Positions 35,717 through 47,914 of a stretch of 64,000 bases of DNA are shown piece by piece. Position numbers and translations under genes: made by a program. Below the pieces are notes generated by a model, which saw only the letters and a list, made by a program, of their open reading frames with translations, made no database searches and was not told where the DNA came from. Within the stretch, counting starts at the first letter, position 1. Each line of letters begins with the position of its first letter. Origin of the DNA: Burkholderia stabilis (GTDB lineage Bacteria; Pseudomonadota; Gammaproteobacteria; Burkholderiales; Burkholderiaceae); NCBI RefSeq assembly GCF_001742165.1, contig NZ_CP016444.1, positions 806,001-870,000 of the forward strand, read 5' to 3'.

Positions 35717-36872
35717 CCTGTCGAGCCGCACGCTGCTCGAACGGCTGATCGGCTTTGCGACGGTCAGCCGCGATTCGAACCTCGAGATGATCGGCTTCAT
35801 CCGCGACTATCTCGCGGGCTTCGGCGTGGAGAGCGAACTGTTCTACAACGCGGAACGCACGAAGGCGAGCCTGTACGCGACGATCGGGCCGAACGATCGC
35901 GGCGGCATTGCGCTGTCGGGCCATACCGACGTGGTGCCGGTAGACGGGCAGGCGTGGACGGTCGAACCGTTCCGTCTGAGCGAGCGCGACGGCCGCCTGT
36001 ACGGCCGCGGCACGGCCGACATGAAGGGTTTCATTGCGTCGGTGCTCGCGGCCGTGCCCGCGTTCGTCGCGCGGCCGCTGAGCCTGCCCGTGCATCTCGC
36101 GTTCTCGTACGACGAGGAGGTCGGGTGCCTCGGCGTGCGGCCGATGCTCGAACAACTGGCCGCGCGTGAGCACCGGCCGCGCCTGTGCCTGATCGGCGAG
36201 CCGACCGAACTGAAGCCGGTGCTCGGTCACAAGGGCAAGCTCGCGATGCGGTGTCACGTGAAGGGCGCCGCGTGCCACTCGGCGTACGCGCCGTCGGGCG
36301 TCAACGCGATCGATTACGCGGCGAAACTGATCGGCCGGCTCGGCGAGATCGGCGCGGCGCTCGCACGGCCCGAACGGCAAGACAGCCGTTTCGATCCGCC
36401 GTTCTCGACCGTGCAGACGGGCCTGATCAAGGGCGGCCGCGCGCTGAACATCGTGCCGGCCGAATGCGAGTTCGATTTCGAGGTGCGTGCGCTGCCTGAT
36501 TTCGATGCGCACGACGTGCCGACGAAGCTGCAGGACTATGCGGAATCCGAACTGTTGCCGAAGATGCGTGCGGTGCAATCCGATACCGACATCCGGTTGC
36601 AGCCGTTGGGCGCGTATCCGGGGCTCGCGACGTCGCCGGACAGCGAAGCCGCGCGCCTGCTCGCGATGCTGAGCGGCTCCGACGCGTTCGGCACGGTTGC
36701 GTTCGGCACCGAGGGCGGGCTGTTCGGGCAGGCCGGCATTCCGACCGTGGTGTGCGGGCCCGGCAGCATGGACCAGGGGCACAAGCCCGACGAGTTCGTC
36801 ACGCTCGAACAATTGCACGGATGCGACGCGATGCTTGCCCGGCTGGCTGCGCATCTTTCATCGGCCGCCTGA
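35709..36872 (+). CDS. M20 deacylase, acetylornithine deacetylase (ArgE)-like
   Basis: A 387-residue two-domain zinc hydrolase of the M20 family. Metal-binding motifs are visible: S-G-H-T-D-V-V-P-V (His/Asp), G-R-G-T-A-D-M-K-G-F (bridging Asp), S-Y-D-E-E-V-G-C (catalytic Glu pair), G-E-P-T-E-L and the final G-P-G-S-M-D-Q-G-H-K-P-D-E-F. These place it in the ArgE subgroup. It overlaps DUF1028 by eight bases and so is translationally coupled. In this setting it more likely removes an N-acyl group from a catabolic substrate than serves arginine synthesis. Confidence 0.88.
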   Translation: MSDLSSRTLLERLIGFATVSRDSNLEMIGFIRDYLAGFGVESELFYNAERTKASLYATIGPNDRGGIALSGHTDVVPVDGQAWTVEPFRLSERDGRLYGRGTADMKGFIASVLAAVPAFVARPLSLPVHLAFSYDEEVGCLGVRPMLEQLAAREHRPRLCLIGEPTELKPVLGHKGKLAMRCHVKGAACHSAYAPSGVNAIDYAAKLIGRLGEIGAALARPERQDSRFDPPFSTVQTGLIKGGRALNIVPAECEFDFEVRALPDFDAHDVPTKLQDYAESELLPKMRAVQSDTDIRLQPLGAYPGLATSPDSEAARLLAMLSGSDAFGTVAFGTEGGLFGQAGIPTVVCGPGSMDQGHKPDEFVTLEQLHGCDAMLARLAAHLSSAA

Positions 36873-36886
36873 CTGTCGCAGCCGGC

Positions 36887-36916
36887 ACGCACGCGCCCGT
36901 TCCGCGGCGCGTGCGT
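36887..36916. terminator. Terminator between convergent deacylase and LysR genes
   Basis: ACGCACGCGCC / GGCGCGTGCGT with an eight-base loop, followed by ATTCGTTTCT on the plus strand. It lies 15 bases after the deacylase stop and before the LysR stop, so it may serve both strands. Confidence 0.6.
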
Positions 36917-36924
36917 ATTCGTTT

Positions 36925-37854
36925 CTATCGTGTCGTTTCCGCGACGATCTGCGCGAGCCGCTCGCGGCAGAAATCGACGAACGACTGCGCCTGCTTGGTC
37001 AACTGCCCGCGTTTCAGGCGCGCGCTCACGAGCCCCGACGGGCTCACCGTTTCGCTCAGGCTGATCGTCACGACGCGCTGGCCGTCATACGTGTATTCGG
37101 AATGCGGGCGCGTGACGAGCAGCGAGAATCCGAACCCCTGGCCGACCATCCCGCGCACCATCTCGATCGACGGCGAGCCGAACACGATGTTCGGCGTCAG
37201 CCCGAGCTCGTGAAACAGGCTGACGAAGTACGTGCGGCTCGGCTGCACGTCGAGCAGGATCATCGGCTCGACGCAGAGGTCGCGCAGCGACACGTGTGTC
37301 TGGCCCGCGAAACGGTGGTTCTCCGGCAGCAGCACGTACGGCTGCTGCGGCGGCATCAGCGGCTCGGTTTCGATCGTGCCGTCGAGATCGTGGTCGTACA
37401 TCAACGCGAGATCGAAGGTGCCGGACGTCAGGCCCTGCACGAGCTCCTGCTGGTCGCCGTCGCGCAGCCGGATGTTCACGCCCGGGTAGCGTTCGCGAAA
37501 CCCCGCGATCAGTTGCGGCAGATAGAGCGGCGCGACCGTCTCGAAGCAGCCGATGTCGATCTGCCCGGCGATCACGTCGTTGTCGGCGAGCGCGTTCTGC
37601 TCGAATTCATGCGCGATGCGCAGCAGCTCCTGCGCCTTCCGGTAGAAGCGCGTACCGCTCGGCGTCAGCGACACGCCCTGCGCGTGATGGCGGATGAACA
37701 GCTTCACGCCGAAGCTCTCCTCGAGCCCCTTGATCGCGCTGGAGATCGACGGCTGCGCGATGAAAAGCTGACGCGACGCCTCGGCGACGCTGCCGGATTC
37801 GACCGTCGTGATGAAGTATTTCAGTTGCCGCAAAGTGTAGTGAGCCACAAGCAC
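36925..37854 (-). CDS. LysR-family regulator
   Basis: A 309-residue regulator (GTG start; a second GTG lies two codons on). The HTH runs Y-T-L-R-Q-L-K-Y-F-I-T-T-V-E-S-G-S-V-A-E-A-S-R, Q-P-S-I-S-S-A-I-K-G-L-E. The effector domain follows to the end. It is divergent from the NCS1 permease and convergent with the monooxygenase-deacylase set, so it likely controls both transport and breakdown of the same compound. The 382-base gap upstream has an AT-rich inverted repeat. Confidence 0.88.
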   Translation of the reverse strand: MLVAHYTLRQLKYFITTVESGSVAEASRQLFIAQPSISSAIKGLEESFGVKLFIRHHAQGVSLTPSGTRFYRKAQELLRIAHEFEQNALADNDVIAGQIDIGCFETVAPLYLPQLIAGFRERYPGVNIRLRDGDQQELVQGLTSGTFDLALMYDHDLDGTIETEPLMPPQQPYVLLPENHRFAGQTHVSLRDLCVEPMILLDVQPSRTYFVSLFHELGLTPNIVFGSPSIEMVRGMVGQGFGFSLLVTRPHSEYTYDGQRVVTISLSETVSPSGLVSARLKRGQLTKQAQSFVDFCRERLAQIVAETTR

Positions 37855-37973
37855 CTCTGATGCCCGGCCCGCGCGTGCCGCCGCGGGCGCATGCTGTCCA
37901 TGGTTTCGCGTAGCACCTTACCTGAAGTCGATCGGCGCCGGAATTTCCGCTGCAGAGCTTTTTCGTATGTCGC

Positions 37974-37995
37974 GGAAATATTTTTAGTATTTTCC
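37974..37995. promoter_or_regulatory. AT-rich inverted repeat in the LysR-permease intergenic region
   Basis: GGAAATA then TATTTTCC, separated by seven bases, an imperfect dyad in the only AT-rich part of the 37855-38236 gap. It is a candidate LysR site or promoter core for the permease; nothing else was recognised in this gap. Confidence 0.4.
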
Positions 37996-38236
37996 GGTCG
38001 CGATACACGTGGCGCACCATCGTCTCCAACCTGGATCACGACGAGGCCGCGCACGCGCCGGCGGGATGTGTCATCCGTCCCCGCTTGACGCGCATGTTCC
38101 GCCTCGGCCGATACCGCCGCGCGTGCACGCGGCGCGCCGTCGCTCGCGTATCCGGACCCGATTGCCGGCGCGCACCCCGACGCGCGCCGGCGGAAACGGC
38201 AAGCGCGCATCGCCGCGCAGGACAGGAGACATCACC

Positions 38237-39658
38237 ATGACGAACGTGGACCGCAACGCGTCCCCGATGATAGAGAAACACACGATCGGCTATGTGCCGC
38301 CCGCGGAGCGCCACGGCAAGGTGCGCGACCTGTTCACGCTCTGGTTCGGCGGCAACATCGCGCCGCTGCCGATCGTGACCGGCGCGCTCGGCGTACAGAT
38401 CTTCCACCTGAACCTGATGTGGGGCATCGTCGCGATCGTCGTCGGGCAGGCCGTCGGCGGCGTGCTGATGGCGCTGCATTCCGCGCAGGGGCCGCAGATG
38501 GGCATCCCGCAGATGATCCAGAGCCGCGCGCAGTTCGGCTCGTGGGGCGCGCTGCTCGTCACGGTGATCGCGGCCGTGATGTACGTCGGCTTCTTCGCGT
38601 CGAACATCGTACTCGCCGGAAAGTCGGTGCACGGCATCGCGTCGTCGGTGCCGGTGCCCGTCGGCATCGTGATCGGCGCGGTGGGCTCGGGGCTGATCGG
38701 CATCGTCGGCTACCGGTTCATCCACATCCTGAACCGCATCGGCACGTGGGTGCTCGGCATCGGCATTTTCGTCGGCTTCTGGATGATCCTCACGCACGTG
38801 ACGACCGACGATTTCCTGACGCGCGGCGGCTTCGACTTCGCGGGCTGGCTCGCGACGGTATCGCTGTCGGCGCTGTGGCAGATCGCGTTCGCGCCGTACG
38901 TGTCGGACTATTCGCGTTATCTGCCGGAGGACGTTGGCGTCGCGTCGACGTTCTGGGCGACCTATCTCGGCTGCACGATCGGCTCGACGCTCGCGTTCAT
39001 TTTCGGTGCGGTCGCGGTGCTCGCGGTGCCGGCCGGCGCGGACACGATGGATGCGGTCAAGCAGGCGACCGGCCCGCTCGGCCCGCTGATGCTCGTGCTG
39101 TTCCTGCTGAGCGTGATCAGCCACAACGCGCTCAACCTGTACGGCGCGGTGCTCGCGGTGATCACGTCGGTGCAGACGTTCGCGTACAAGTGGATTCCGA
39201 CCGCGAAGGCGCGTGCGGTGGTGTCGGTCGTGATCTTCGTCGCGTGCTGCTACGCGGCCATCGGCGCGTCGACGAACTTCGTCGGCAACCTCGTCGATCT
39301 GGTGCTCGCGCTGCTCGTCGTGCTCGTGCCGTGGACGGCGATCAACCTGATCGACTTCTACGTGATCCACCAGGGAAAGTACGACATCAAGTCGATCTTC
39401 ATGGCGGACGGCGGGATCTACGGGCGCTTCAATCCGCAGGCGCTGCTCGCGTATGCGATCGGCATCCTCGTGCAGATTCCGTTCATGAACACGCCGATGT
39501 ATGCAGGCCCGATTCCCGCGCATCTCGGCGGCGCGGACCTGTCGTGGGTGGTCGGGCTGGTGCTGACGTCGCCGCTGTACTACTGGCTCGCGACGCGCGA
39601 CAGCGCGTATCGTCGCCGGCAGACGGGCGCGACGATGCCGCCGACGGCGGCGCGGTAA
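38237..39658 (+). CDS. NCS1-family permease (purine-cytosine permease-like)
   Basis: A 473-residue membrane protein with about twelve spans. The NCS1 signature L-W-F-G-G-N-I-A-P-L-P-I-V-T-G is near the N-terminus, and the P-Q-M-G-I-P-Q-M-I-Q-S-R-A-Q-F-G motif follows in span 3, as in CodB-type carriers. The ATG at 38237 has CAGGAGAC upstream. It faces the LysR gene and probably imports the nucleobase, hydantoin or similar N-heterocycle that the neighbouring monooxygenase-RidA-DUF1028-deacylase genes act on. Confidence 0.9.
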   Translation: MTNVDRNASPMIEKHTIGYVPPAERHGKVRDLFTLWFGGNIAPLPIVTGALGVQIFHLNLMWGIVAIVVGQAVGGVLMALHSAQGPQMGIPQMIQSRAQFGSWGALLVTVIAAVMYVGFFASNIVLAGKSVHGIASSVPVPVGIVIGAVGSGLIGIVGYRFIHILNRIGTWVLGIGIFVGFWMILTHVTTDDFLTRGGFDFAGWLATVSLSALWQIAFAPYVSDYSRYLPEDVGVASTFWATYLGCTIGSTLAFIFGAVAVLAVPAGADTMDAVKQATGPLGPLMLVLFLLSVISHNALNLYGAVLAVITSVQTFAYKWIPTAKARAVVSVVIFVACCYAAIGASTNFVGNLVDLVLALLVVLVPWTAINLIDFYVIHQGKYDIKSIFMADGGIYGRFNPQALLAYAIGILVQIPFMNTPMYAGPIPAHLGGADLSWVVGLVLTSPLYYWLATRDSAYRRRQTGATMPPTAAR

Positions 39659-39680
39659 GCGGTTCGCAGAGCAAAGGACG

Positions 39681-39712
39681 GGGCGGCCGCATCGGTTGCG
39701 ATGCGGCCGCCC
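39681..39712. terminator. Strong hairpin after the NCS1 permease
   Basis: Fourteen-base perfect arms GGGCGGCCGCATCG / CGATGCGGCCGCCC with a GTTG loop, 23 bases past the permease stop. No long T-tract, but arm length supports termination, probably in both directions. Confidence 0.6.
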
Positions 39713-39737
39713 ATGGAGTGTTTCGGTATGACGACGG

Positions 39738-39770
39738 CGGGCCCGCGGCGGGCGAGGTGCCGCGGGCCCG
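39738..39770 (-). terminator. Hairpin after the FdhF/YdeP-type gene
   Basis: CGGGCCCGCGGC / GCCGCGGGCCCG with a nine-base loop, directly beyond the stop of the minus-strand molybdoenzyme at 39779. Likely terminator of that gene. Confidence 0.5.
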
Positions 39771-39778
39771 TCCGTGCA

Positions 39779-42058
39779 TCAGACCACCGCCGAGCGCGCG
39801 ACGCGCACCGGCACCGACTTGTACGACGGCGTGCCGCTTTCCTTGTCGATGTAGTCGAGCGGCACGAGCACGTTCGCTTCCGGGTAATACGCGCCGACCG
39901 AACCCGGTGCGATGTCGTACTCGATCGCGGTGATCTTCTCGAGTCGCAGCGTGCGGCCCGACGCGGTGATCGTCTCGATGTCGACGAGGTCGCCGTGTTC
40001 GAGCCCGTACTTCGCGAGATCCGCCGTGTTCATGAACAGCACGTCGCGCCGCCCGAACACGCCGCGATAGCGGTCGTCGAGCCCGTAGATCGTCGTGTTG
40101 TACTGGTCATGACTGCGCAGCGTGATGAGCCGCAGCACCTGCTCGCCGCCGAGCACTTCGGCATCTTCCGCGACGCCCTTGTAGACCGAGAACATCGCCT
40201 TGCCGGTCGGCGTGGGCCACACGCGCTCGGTCGGCGGCAGCGGCAGGCGGAAGCCGCCCGGCGTGCGGATGCGCTCGTTGAACGCCTCGAAGCCGGACAC
40301 AGTGCGGTCGATCAGGTCGCGGATGCGATCGTAGTCGGCGATCAGGTCGAGCCACGCGACCTTGCTGTTCGGCAGCGTCGCATGCGCGATCCCCGCGACG
40401 ATCGCGGGCTCCGAGCGCAACTGGTCCGACGCCGGCTTGAGCTTGCCGGCCGACGCATGGACCATCGACATCGAATCCTCGACGGTGATCGATTGCCGGC
40501 CGCTCGCCTGCATGTCGAGCTCGGTGCGGCCGAGCACCGGCAGGATGAAGGTTTCCTTGCCGACCAGCAGGTGCGAGCGGTTCAGCTTCGTGCCGAGATG
40601 CACGCTCAGGTCGAGCTTGGCCATCGCCGGAAACGACAGTTCGGGATCGGGCAGTGCGACCGCGAAGTTGCCGCCGAGGCACAGCAGCGCCTTCGCGCTG
40701 CCGTCGATCATCGCCTGCATCGCCTGCACGGCGTCGTGCCCGTGATGCGCGGGCGGCGTGAACCCGCATACGTCCTCGATCTTCTTCAGGAACTCGGCCG
40801 ACGGTTTCTCGGTGATGCCGACCGTCCGGTTGCCCTGCACGTTCGAATGGCCGCGCAGCGGGCACACGCCGGCGCCGGGCTTGCCGATGTTGCCGCGCAT
40901 CAGCAGCAGGTCGGCGATCAGGCGCACGGTTGCCGTGCCCTTGTTGTGCTGCGTGACGCCCATCCCGTACGTGATGATCGTCGCGTTCGACTTCGCATAG
41001 GCGAGCGCGACCTGTTCGAGCTGCGCCTGGCTCAGGCCGCTCGCGCGCTCGATGTCGTCCCACGACGTGGCCTGCAGGTCGGCCGAGAACGCGTCGAAGC
41101 CGTCGGTATGCTGCGCGATGAAGTCGCGGTCGAGCACGTCGCCGCGCTCGGCTTCGAGCTGCAGCAGCGCCTTCATGATGCCCTTCAGCGCGGCCGCGTC
41201 GCCGCCGGCGTCGACCTGGTAGTACGTCGATGCGATCCGCGTCGAGCCGAACGACGCCATCTCGATCATGTCCTGCGGGTCCGCGAAGCGTTCGAGCGCG
41301 CGTTCGCGCAGCGGATTGAACACGATGATCGGCACGTGGCGGCGCGCGCACTCGTGCAGCGTGCCCATCATCCGCGGGTGGTTCGTGCCGGGGTTGTGGC
41401 CGATCGAGATGATCAGCTCGCACTGGTCGAAATCCTCCAGCGACACGGTGCCCTTGCCGATGCCGATCGACTGCGGCAGCCCGACGCTGGTCGGCTCGTG
41501 GCACATGTTCGAGCAGTCGGGGAAGTTGTTGGTGCCGAGCTCGCGCGCGAACAGCTGGTACAGGTACGCGGCTTCGTTCGACGCGCGGCCCGACGTATAG
41601 AACTCCACCTGCTCGGGCGGCAGTGCGCGCAGCACTTCGCCGATGCGCGCGAACGCGTCGTCCCATTCGATCGCGCGGAACGTGTCGGTCGCGCGATCGT
41701 AGACGAGCGGGTGCGTGAGCCGCCCCATGTTCTCCAGTTCGTAATCCGACATGCGCAGCAGCGACGACACGGTGTTCGCCGCGAAGAACTCGGGCGGCAC
41801 GCGCTTGGTCGTCGCTTCCCACGTGACGGCCTTCGCGCCGTTCTCGCAGAACTGGAACGTCGACTTGTGTTCCTTGTCCGGCCAGGCGCAGCCGGGGCAG
41901 TCGAAACCGTCGGGCTGGTTGGTCCGCATCAGCACGATCGGCGCCTCGATGGTTTCCATCTGCGTGCGCACGGCCTCGGCTGTCGCGCGAAGCGCGCCCC
42001 AACCGCCGGCGGGCCCATCGTACTTCCTGATGCCTGGCACTTCGCGTCGATTTGTCAT
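39779..42058 (-). CDS. FdhF/YdeP-type molybdopterin oxidoreductase
   Basis: A 759-residue member of the DMSO-reductase superfamily, annotated in other genomes as formate dehydrogenase-like alpha subunit (YdeP). Cys54, Cys57 and Cys71 lie where the N-terminal cluster motif is expected, but the spacing differs from a full four-Cys [4Fe-4S] site. D-C-S-N-M-C-H-E-P (Cys182, Cys186) is the molybdenum-ligand region. P-L-R-G-H-S-N-V-Q-G-N and the C-terminal molydopterin-binding domain are present. GGAG lies six bases before ATG 42058. It stands alone, without beta/gamma subunits, so the electron partner and the true substrate are unknown; YdeP homologues are linked to acid and stress resistance. Confidence 0.88.
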   Translation of the reverse strand: MTNRREVPGIRKYDGPAGGWGALRATAEAVRTQMETIEAPIVLMRTNQPDGFDCPGCAWPDKEHKSTFQFCENGAKAVTWEATTKRVPPEFFAANTVSSLLRMSDYELENMGRLTHPLVYDRATDTFRAIEWDDAFARIGEVLRALPPEQVEFYTSGRASNEAAYLYQLFARELGTNNFPDCSNMCHEPTSVGLPQSIGIGKGTVSLEDFDQCELIISIGHNPGTNHPRMMGTLHECARRHVPIIVFNPLRERALERFADPQDMIEMASFGSTRIASTYYQVDAGGDAAALKGIMKALLQLEAERGDVLDRDFIAQHTDGFDAFSADLQATSWDDIERASGLSQAQLEQVALAYAKSNATIITYGMGVTQHNKGTATVRLIADLLLMRGNIGKPGAGVCPLRGHSNVQGNRTVGITEKPSAEFLKKIEDVCGFTPPAHHGHDAVQAMQAMIDGSAKALLCLGGNFAVALPDPELSFPAMAKLDLSVHLGTKLNRSHLLVGKETFILPVLGRTELDMQASGRQSITVEDSMSMVHASAGKLKPASDQLRSEPAIVAGIAHATLPNSKVAWLDLIADYDRIRDLIDRTVSGFEAFNERIRTPGGFRLPLPPTERVWPTPTGKAMFSVYKGVAEDAEVLGGEQVLRLITLRSHDQYNTTIYGLDDRYRGVFGRRDVLFMNTADLAKYGLEHGDLVDIETITASGRTLRLEKITAIEYDIAPGSVGAYYPEANVLVPLDYIDKESGTPSYKSVPVRVARSAVV

Positions 42059-42181
42059 GTGAATCTCCATGAGCCGGCCCGGTGCGGGCGGCTCGGGTTG
42101 CGCCGCGTCGCGGCGTAGGGCGGCTCCGTCCGGTGGACGGAGCCGGTCATGCGAGCCCTGGGCTGCAGGGCAGGCGGGGTT

Positions 42182-45028
<2,847 letters not shown>

Positions 45029-45663
45029 GGTGGTCTGGCTCCTGTCTGTGAAGGTGGGTCGAAGGGTGAAGTCCCGATGCGGTGCGGCGCTCGCGCGTCC
45101 CGACCGCGAACAGACGACGCGCGGCGCGGCGGCGCGCGTGCCGCGCCCGCGCTGTCGCGCAGTGCGCGCCGGCGTCGCGCACGGTCGCGGTCGCGGCGGG
45201 GAGCACGAGTGCTGCGAGGAGCCCACGGCATGGCTTCGACTGCATTCAAAATAGCGAATCGGCGGGGGGCATCCAAGACACAGTTCCATGCCGGACCCAC
45301 GGCGAATTGCACCCTCACATGCGTGCGCTTACGGGCGGCAAGGAGTACAGACGGGCGAGCATGCGGTGGCGCGGCCGTGCGCGGCGTGTGTCGTGCGCGT
45401 TGGCCGGAAGCGGGGAGCAGCGGAACGGGAAGGGATCGCGGTGCGACATCGGCGCGCAGGGCGCGGGCTGGCGGCAAGCGGGCGGTGATGCGGGGGGACA
45501 ACCGCGGCACGAGCGCCGCGGTGTGAGCGCGTGCGCCGCAGGCGTGCGCGAAGTGGTCACGACCGGCCACGCGCACACCGCAACCGATGCGTGCGTGGCA
45601 GCCGGAGGAGCGGTCGGGTTGCACGGTGCGGGCCGGACATGGCGCAACCGTGGAGAACCGCGA
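45029..45663. other. Intergenic region upstream of clpG
   Basis: About 635 very GC-rich bases with long but shadow-like open frames on both strands and no convincing gene. Its left part must contain the clpG promoter. A CTTGGAT resembling a heat-shock -35 element is at about 45270 on the minus strand, but a matching -10 is not clear. Confidence 0.4.
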
Positions 45664-45933
45664 TCAGCCCGAGAGTTTCATCGCGAGCCGCTGCCGGGCA
45701 ATCTGCTTCACGTCGGTTGACAGTGCCGCATTCGGCAGACCATTGGCCCACACGGAGAACGAATCCTCAATCAGGTTGCGCGTGTCGGGCGGCAACTCGG
45801 CCAGCATCAGCGACACGACGGTAAACAGCACGGCGGTGTCGCCGGCCTGGCTGCCCGCGTTCGCATCGACCGTCTTCTTCAGGCTGTCGACCGACGCTTG
45901 CAGCGCCTGCAGTGCATCATTCGTATCGCTCAT
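45664..45933 (-). CDS. Small helical protein next to the encapsulin operon (hypothetical)
   Basis: An 89-residue protein beginning M-S-D-T-N-D-A-L-Q-A-L-Q-A-S-V-D-S-L-K-K-T, a heptad-like helix, followed by a hydrophobic stretch V-L-F-T-V-V-S-L-M-L-A-E-L. GGAG precedes ATG 45933. It reads in the same direction as encapsulin, 105 bases downstream. I do not recognise the family. Position suggests a third member of the compartment operon, perhaps secondary cargo, but it has no G-S-L-K-type tail. Confidence 0.65.
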   Translation of the reverse strand: MSDTNDALQALQASVDSLKKTVDANAGSQAGDTAVLFTVVSLMLAELPPDTRNLIEDSFSVWANGLPNAALSTDVKQIARQRLAMKLSG

Positions 45934-46038
45934 GACAATCTCCATGCAGGATGGGTTCGATCGGCGACGAACATGCGGCCGGCGGCGCGGCCTGTCGCGC
46001 GCGACGCCCGGGCGGGCATCGCGCGCAGGCAACCGGGG

Positions 46039-46854
46039 TCAGGCCGCCGGATTGCCCTGCGGCGCCACGGCCACCGATGCTTCGCTCGTCAGCATCAGGA
46101 ACGTGAACGTTTCGCGCAGGTACAGGCGGACGGCCTTGTCGGTATGGCTCGTGTAGCCGATCGATACGTCTTCCCCGAGGTGCAGCTCGTAATCGCCGCC
46201 GCGCATGGACAGCACGCAGCCGCCGCTGATCGCCGGCGCCCAGATGATCTCGCCGCTGACGATGCGTTTGATGTGACCGAGGACCGGATAACCCTGGTCG
46301 CGCGCCTCGCTGAGCGCGGTATAGGCGTCCGAGCCGAGCACGACCGAGTACGGGCCGTCGACGCCGGCGAGCCGCAGCGCTTCGAGCGCGTCGCTGATCG
46401 CGTCCGGGTACGCGCTGACGTCGGCCGGCAGCGTGAGCTTGCGGTTCGACGTGCCTTCGCGGATGCCGACGATGCCGGCCGCCGGATAGCCGTCGAAAAT
46501 CGCGTTGTCTTCGGCGAACGCGAGCCGCTGCGCGGCGTCCTTCGCCGGTTGCCAGTCGGCATCGCGCGCGCCGCGCTCGACGCTGTCGATCGCATCGCGG
46601 CTCAACTCGAACGGCACCGTCAGCTCGACGATCGTGCGGACTTCGCGCAGCCGCGCGTTCACGTGCTCGCGCGGCGCGGCGACTTCCACCAGATGCCCGG
46701 TGCCGACGGCCGACAGCTCGGGGCCTTCGGGGCCGTCGACGTCGACGACGCGGCGGCCGGCCACCGATCGTTTGAAGGTGCGCGCCACTTCCTCCTCGAT
46801 TTGTTCCCAGGCGGACGACGAGATCGGGGCGAGTTCGCGGTGCAGATTATTCAT
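46039..46854 (-). CDS. Encapsulin nanocompartment shell protein
   Basis: A 271-residue HK97-fold shell protein of the Linocin_M18/CFP29 family. The opening M-N-N-L-H-R-E-L-A-P-I-S-S-S-A-W is the hallmark, followed by E-E-E-V-A-R-T-F-K. The R-D-A-I-D-S-V-E-R-G and L-R-E-T-F-T-F segments are standard. Its start overlaps the peroxidase stop by eight bases, so shell and cargo are translated together. It should self-assemble into a 60-subunit cage in the cytosol that holds the peroxidase. Confidence 0.95.
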   Translation of the reverse strand: MNNLHRELAPISSSAWEQIEEEVARTFKRSVAGRRVVDVDGPEGPELSAVGTGHLVEVAAPREHVNARLREVRTIVELTVPFELSRDAIDSVERGARDADWQPAKDAAQRLAFAEDNAIFDGYPAAGIVGIREGTSNRKLTLPADVSAYPDAISDALEALRLAGVDGPYSVVLGSDAYTALSEARDQGYPVLGHIKRIVSGEIIWAPAISGGCVLSMRGGDYELHLGEDVSIGYTSHTDKAVRLYLRETFTFLMLTSEASVAVAPQGNPAA

Positions 46855-47914
46855 GGGCTTGGGTTCCTTTCAGCGAGCCGATTTTCAGCGAGCCGTCGCG
46901 ATGCGGCGCGGACGACGAGGGTTCGGGTGGCGCGGCGTCGGCGGCGGGCGCCGCGCGATCGGCGAGCGCTTCGAGCAGGTCGGCCGACGGCACGAAGAAC
47001 AGCGAGCCGGTGACCGCGCGGCTGTAGTCGAGCAGGCGGTCGTAGTTGCCGGGCGGGCGGCCGACGAACATGTTCTCGAGCATCTGTTCGATCGGCGCGG
47101 GCGAGCGCGCATAGCCGATGAAATAGGTGCCGAACTCGCCGGCGCCCGGGCGCCCGAACGGCATGTTGTCGCGCAGGATCTTCACTTCCTGGCCGTTCTC
47201 GTCGAGCGTGGTCAGCGAGCTGTGCGAACACGACGGCTTCACGTTCGGCGCGAGCTCGATGTCGGACAATTTGGTGCGGCCGATGATGCGCTCCTGCGTC
47301 TCGACCGCGAGCGCGTTCCAGCCGGCCATGTCGTGCAGGTATTTCTGCACGATCACGTAGCTGCCGCCGGTGAACTCCGCGTCTTCGTCGCCGATCACCG
47401 TGAAGTCGACCGCCTCGCGGCCTTCCGGGTTCTCGGTGCCGTCGACGAAGCCGATCATCGCGCGCTGGTCGAAGTTGCGGAAGCCGTGCACCTCGTCGAC
47501 GACCGTGACGGCTTCACCGAGCGCGCCGAGCAGTTGCGTCGCGAGCTCGAAGCAGAGGTCCATCGCATCGGCGCGGATGTGCAGCAGGATGTCGCCGGGC
47601 GTCGCGACCGCGACGCGCTGGCCTGCGCCGAACTCGCGGAACGAGTGCAGCGACGCCGGGCGCGGGCCGCCGAACAGCGCGTCCCATGCGTCGGCGCCGA
47701 AGCCGCAGACGCACGACAGGTTGCCGCCCGGCACGCGCTTGCCGACCGAGCGCACCAGCGCGGCGATGTCGCCGCACCATGAACGGATCGTGTCGGCGTG
47801 ATCGGCGCCGGGATTGATCGTCGCCACGAGGAAGATCGCGCTGCGCGTGATCGGGCTGTGAACGGCCTGGGAGAGTGGGGGAGGTGTCTGCATCGCGGGC
47901 TGCCGGTCAGTCAT
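46847..47914 (-). CDS. Dyp-type peroxidase, encapsulin cargo
   Basis: A 355-residue haem peroxidase. The distal motif G-F-V-D-G-T-E-N-P has catalytic Asp158; the proximal haem ligand is His231, and Arg248 is the distal Arg. After an Ala/Pro/Ser-rich linker, the tail S-L-K-I-G-S-L-K-G at residues 342-350 is the encapsulin targeting peptide (consensus G-S-L-x-I-G-S-L-K). That tail and the overlap with the shell gene make the cargo assignment firm. Likely role: peroxide-dependent oxidation or protection inside the compartment. Confidence 0.95.
   Translation of the reverse strand: MTDRQPAMQTPPPLSQAVHSPITRSAIFLVATINPGADHADTIRSWCGDIAALVRSVGKRVPGGNLSCVCGFGADAWDALFGGPRPASLHSFREFGAGQRVAVATPGDILLHIRADAMDLCFELATQLLGALGEAVTVVDEVHGFRNFDQRAMIGFVDGTENPEGREAVDFTVIGDEDAEFTGGSYVIVQKYLHDMAGWNALAVETQERIIGRTKLSDIELAPNVKPSCSHSSLTTLDENGQEVKILRDNMPFGRPGAGEFGTYFIGYARSPAPIEQMLENMFVGRPPGNYDRLLDYSRAVTGSLFFVPSADLLEALADRAAPAADAAPPEPSSSAPHRDGSLKIGSLKGTQAHE

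Noticed and set aside
39701..42118. Plus-strand open frame of 805 codons
   Set aside because: Antisense shadow of the FdhF/YdeP gene, with Arg/His/Ala-rich composition.
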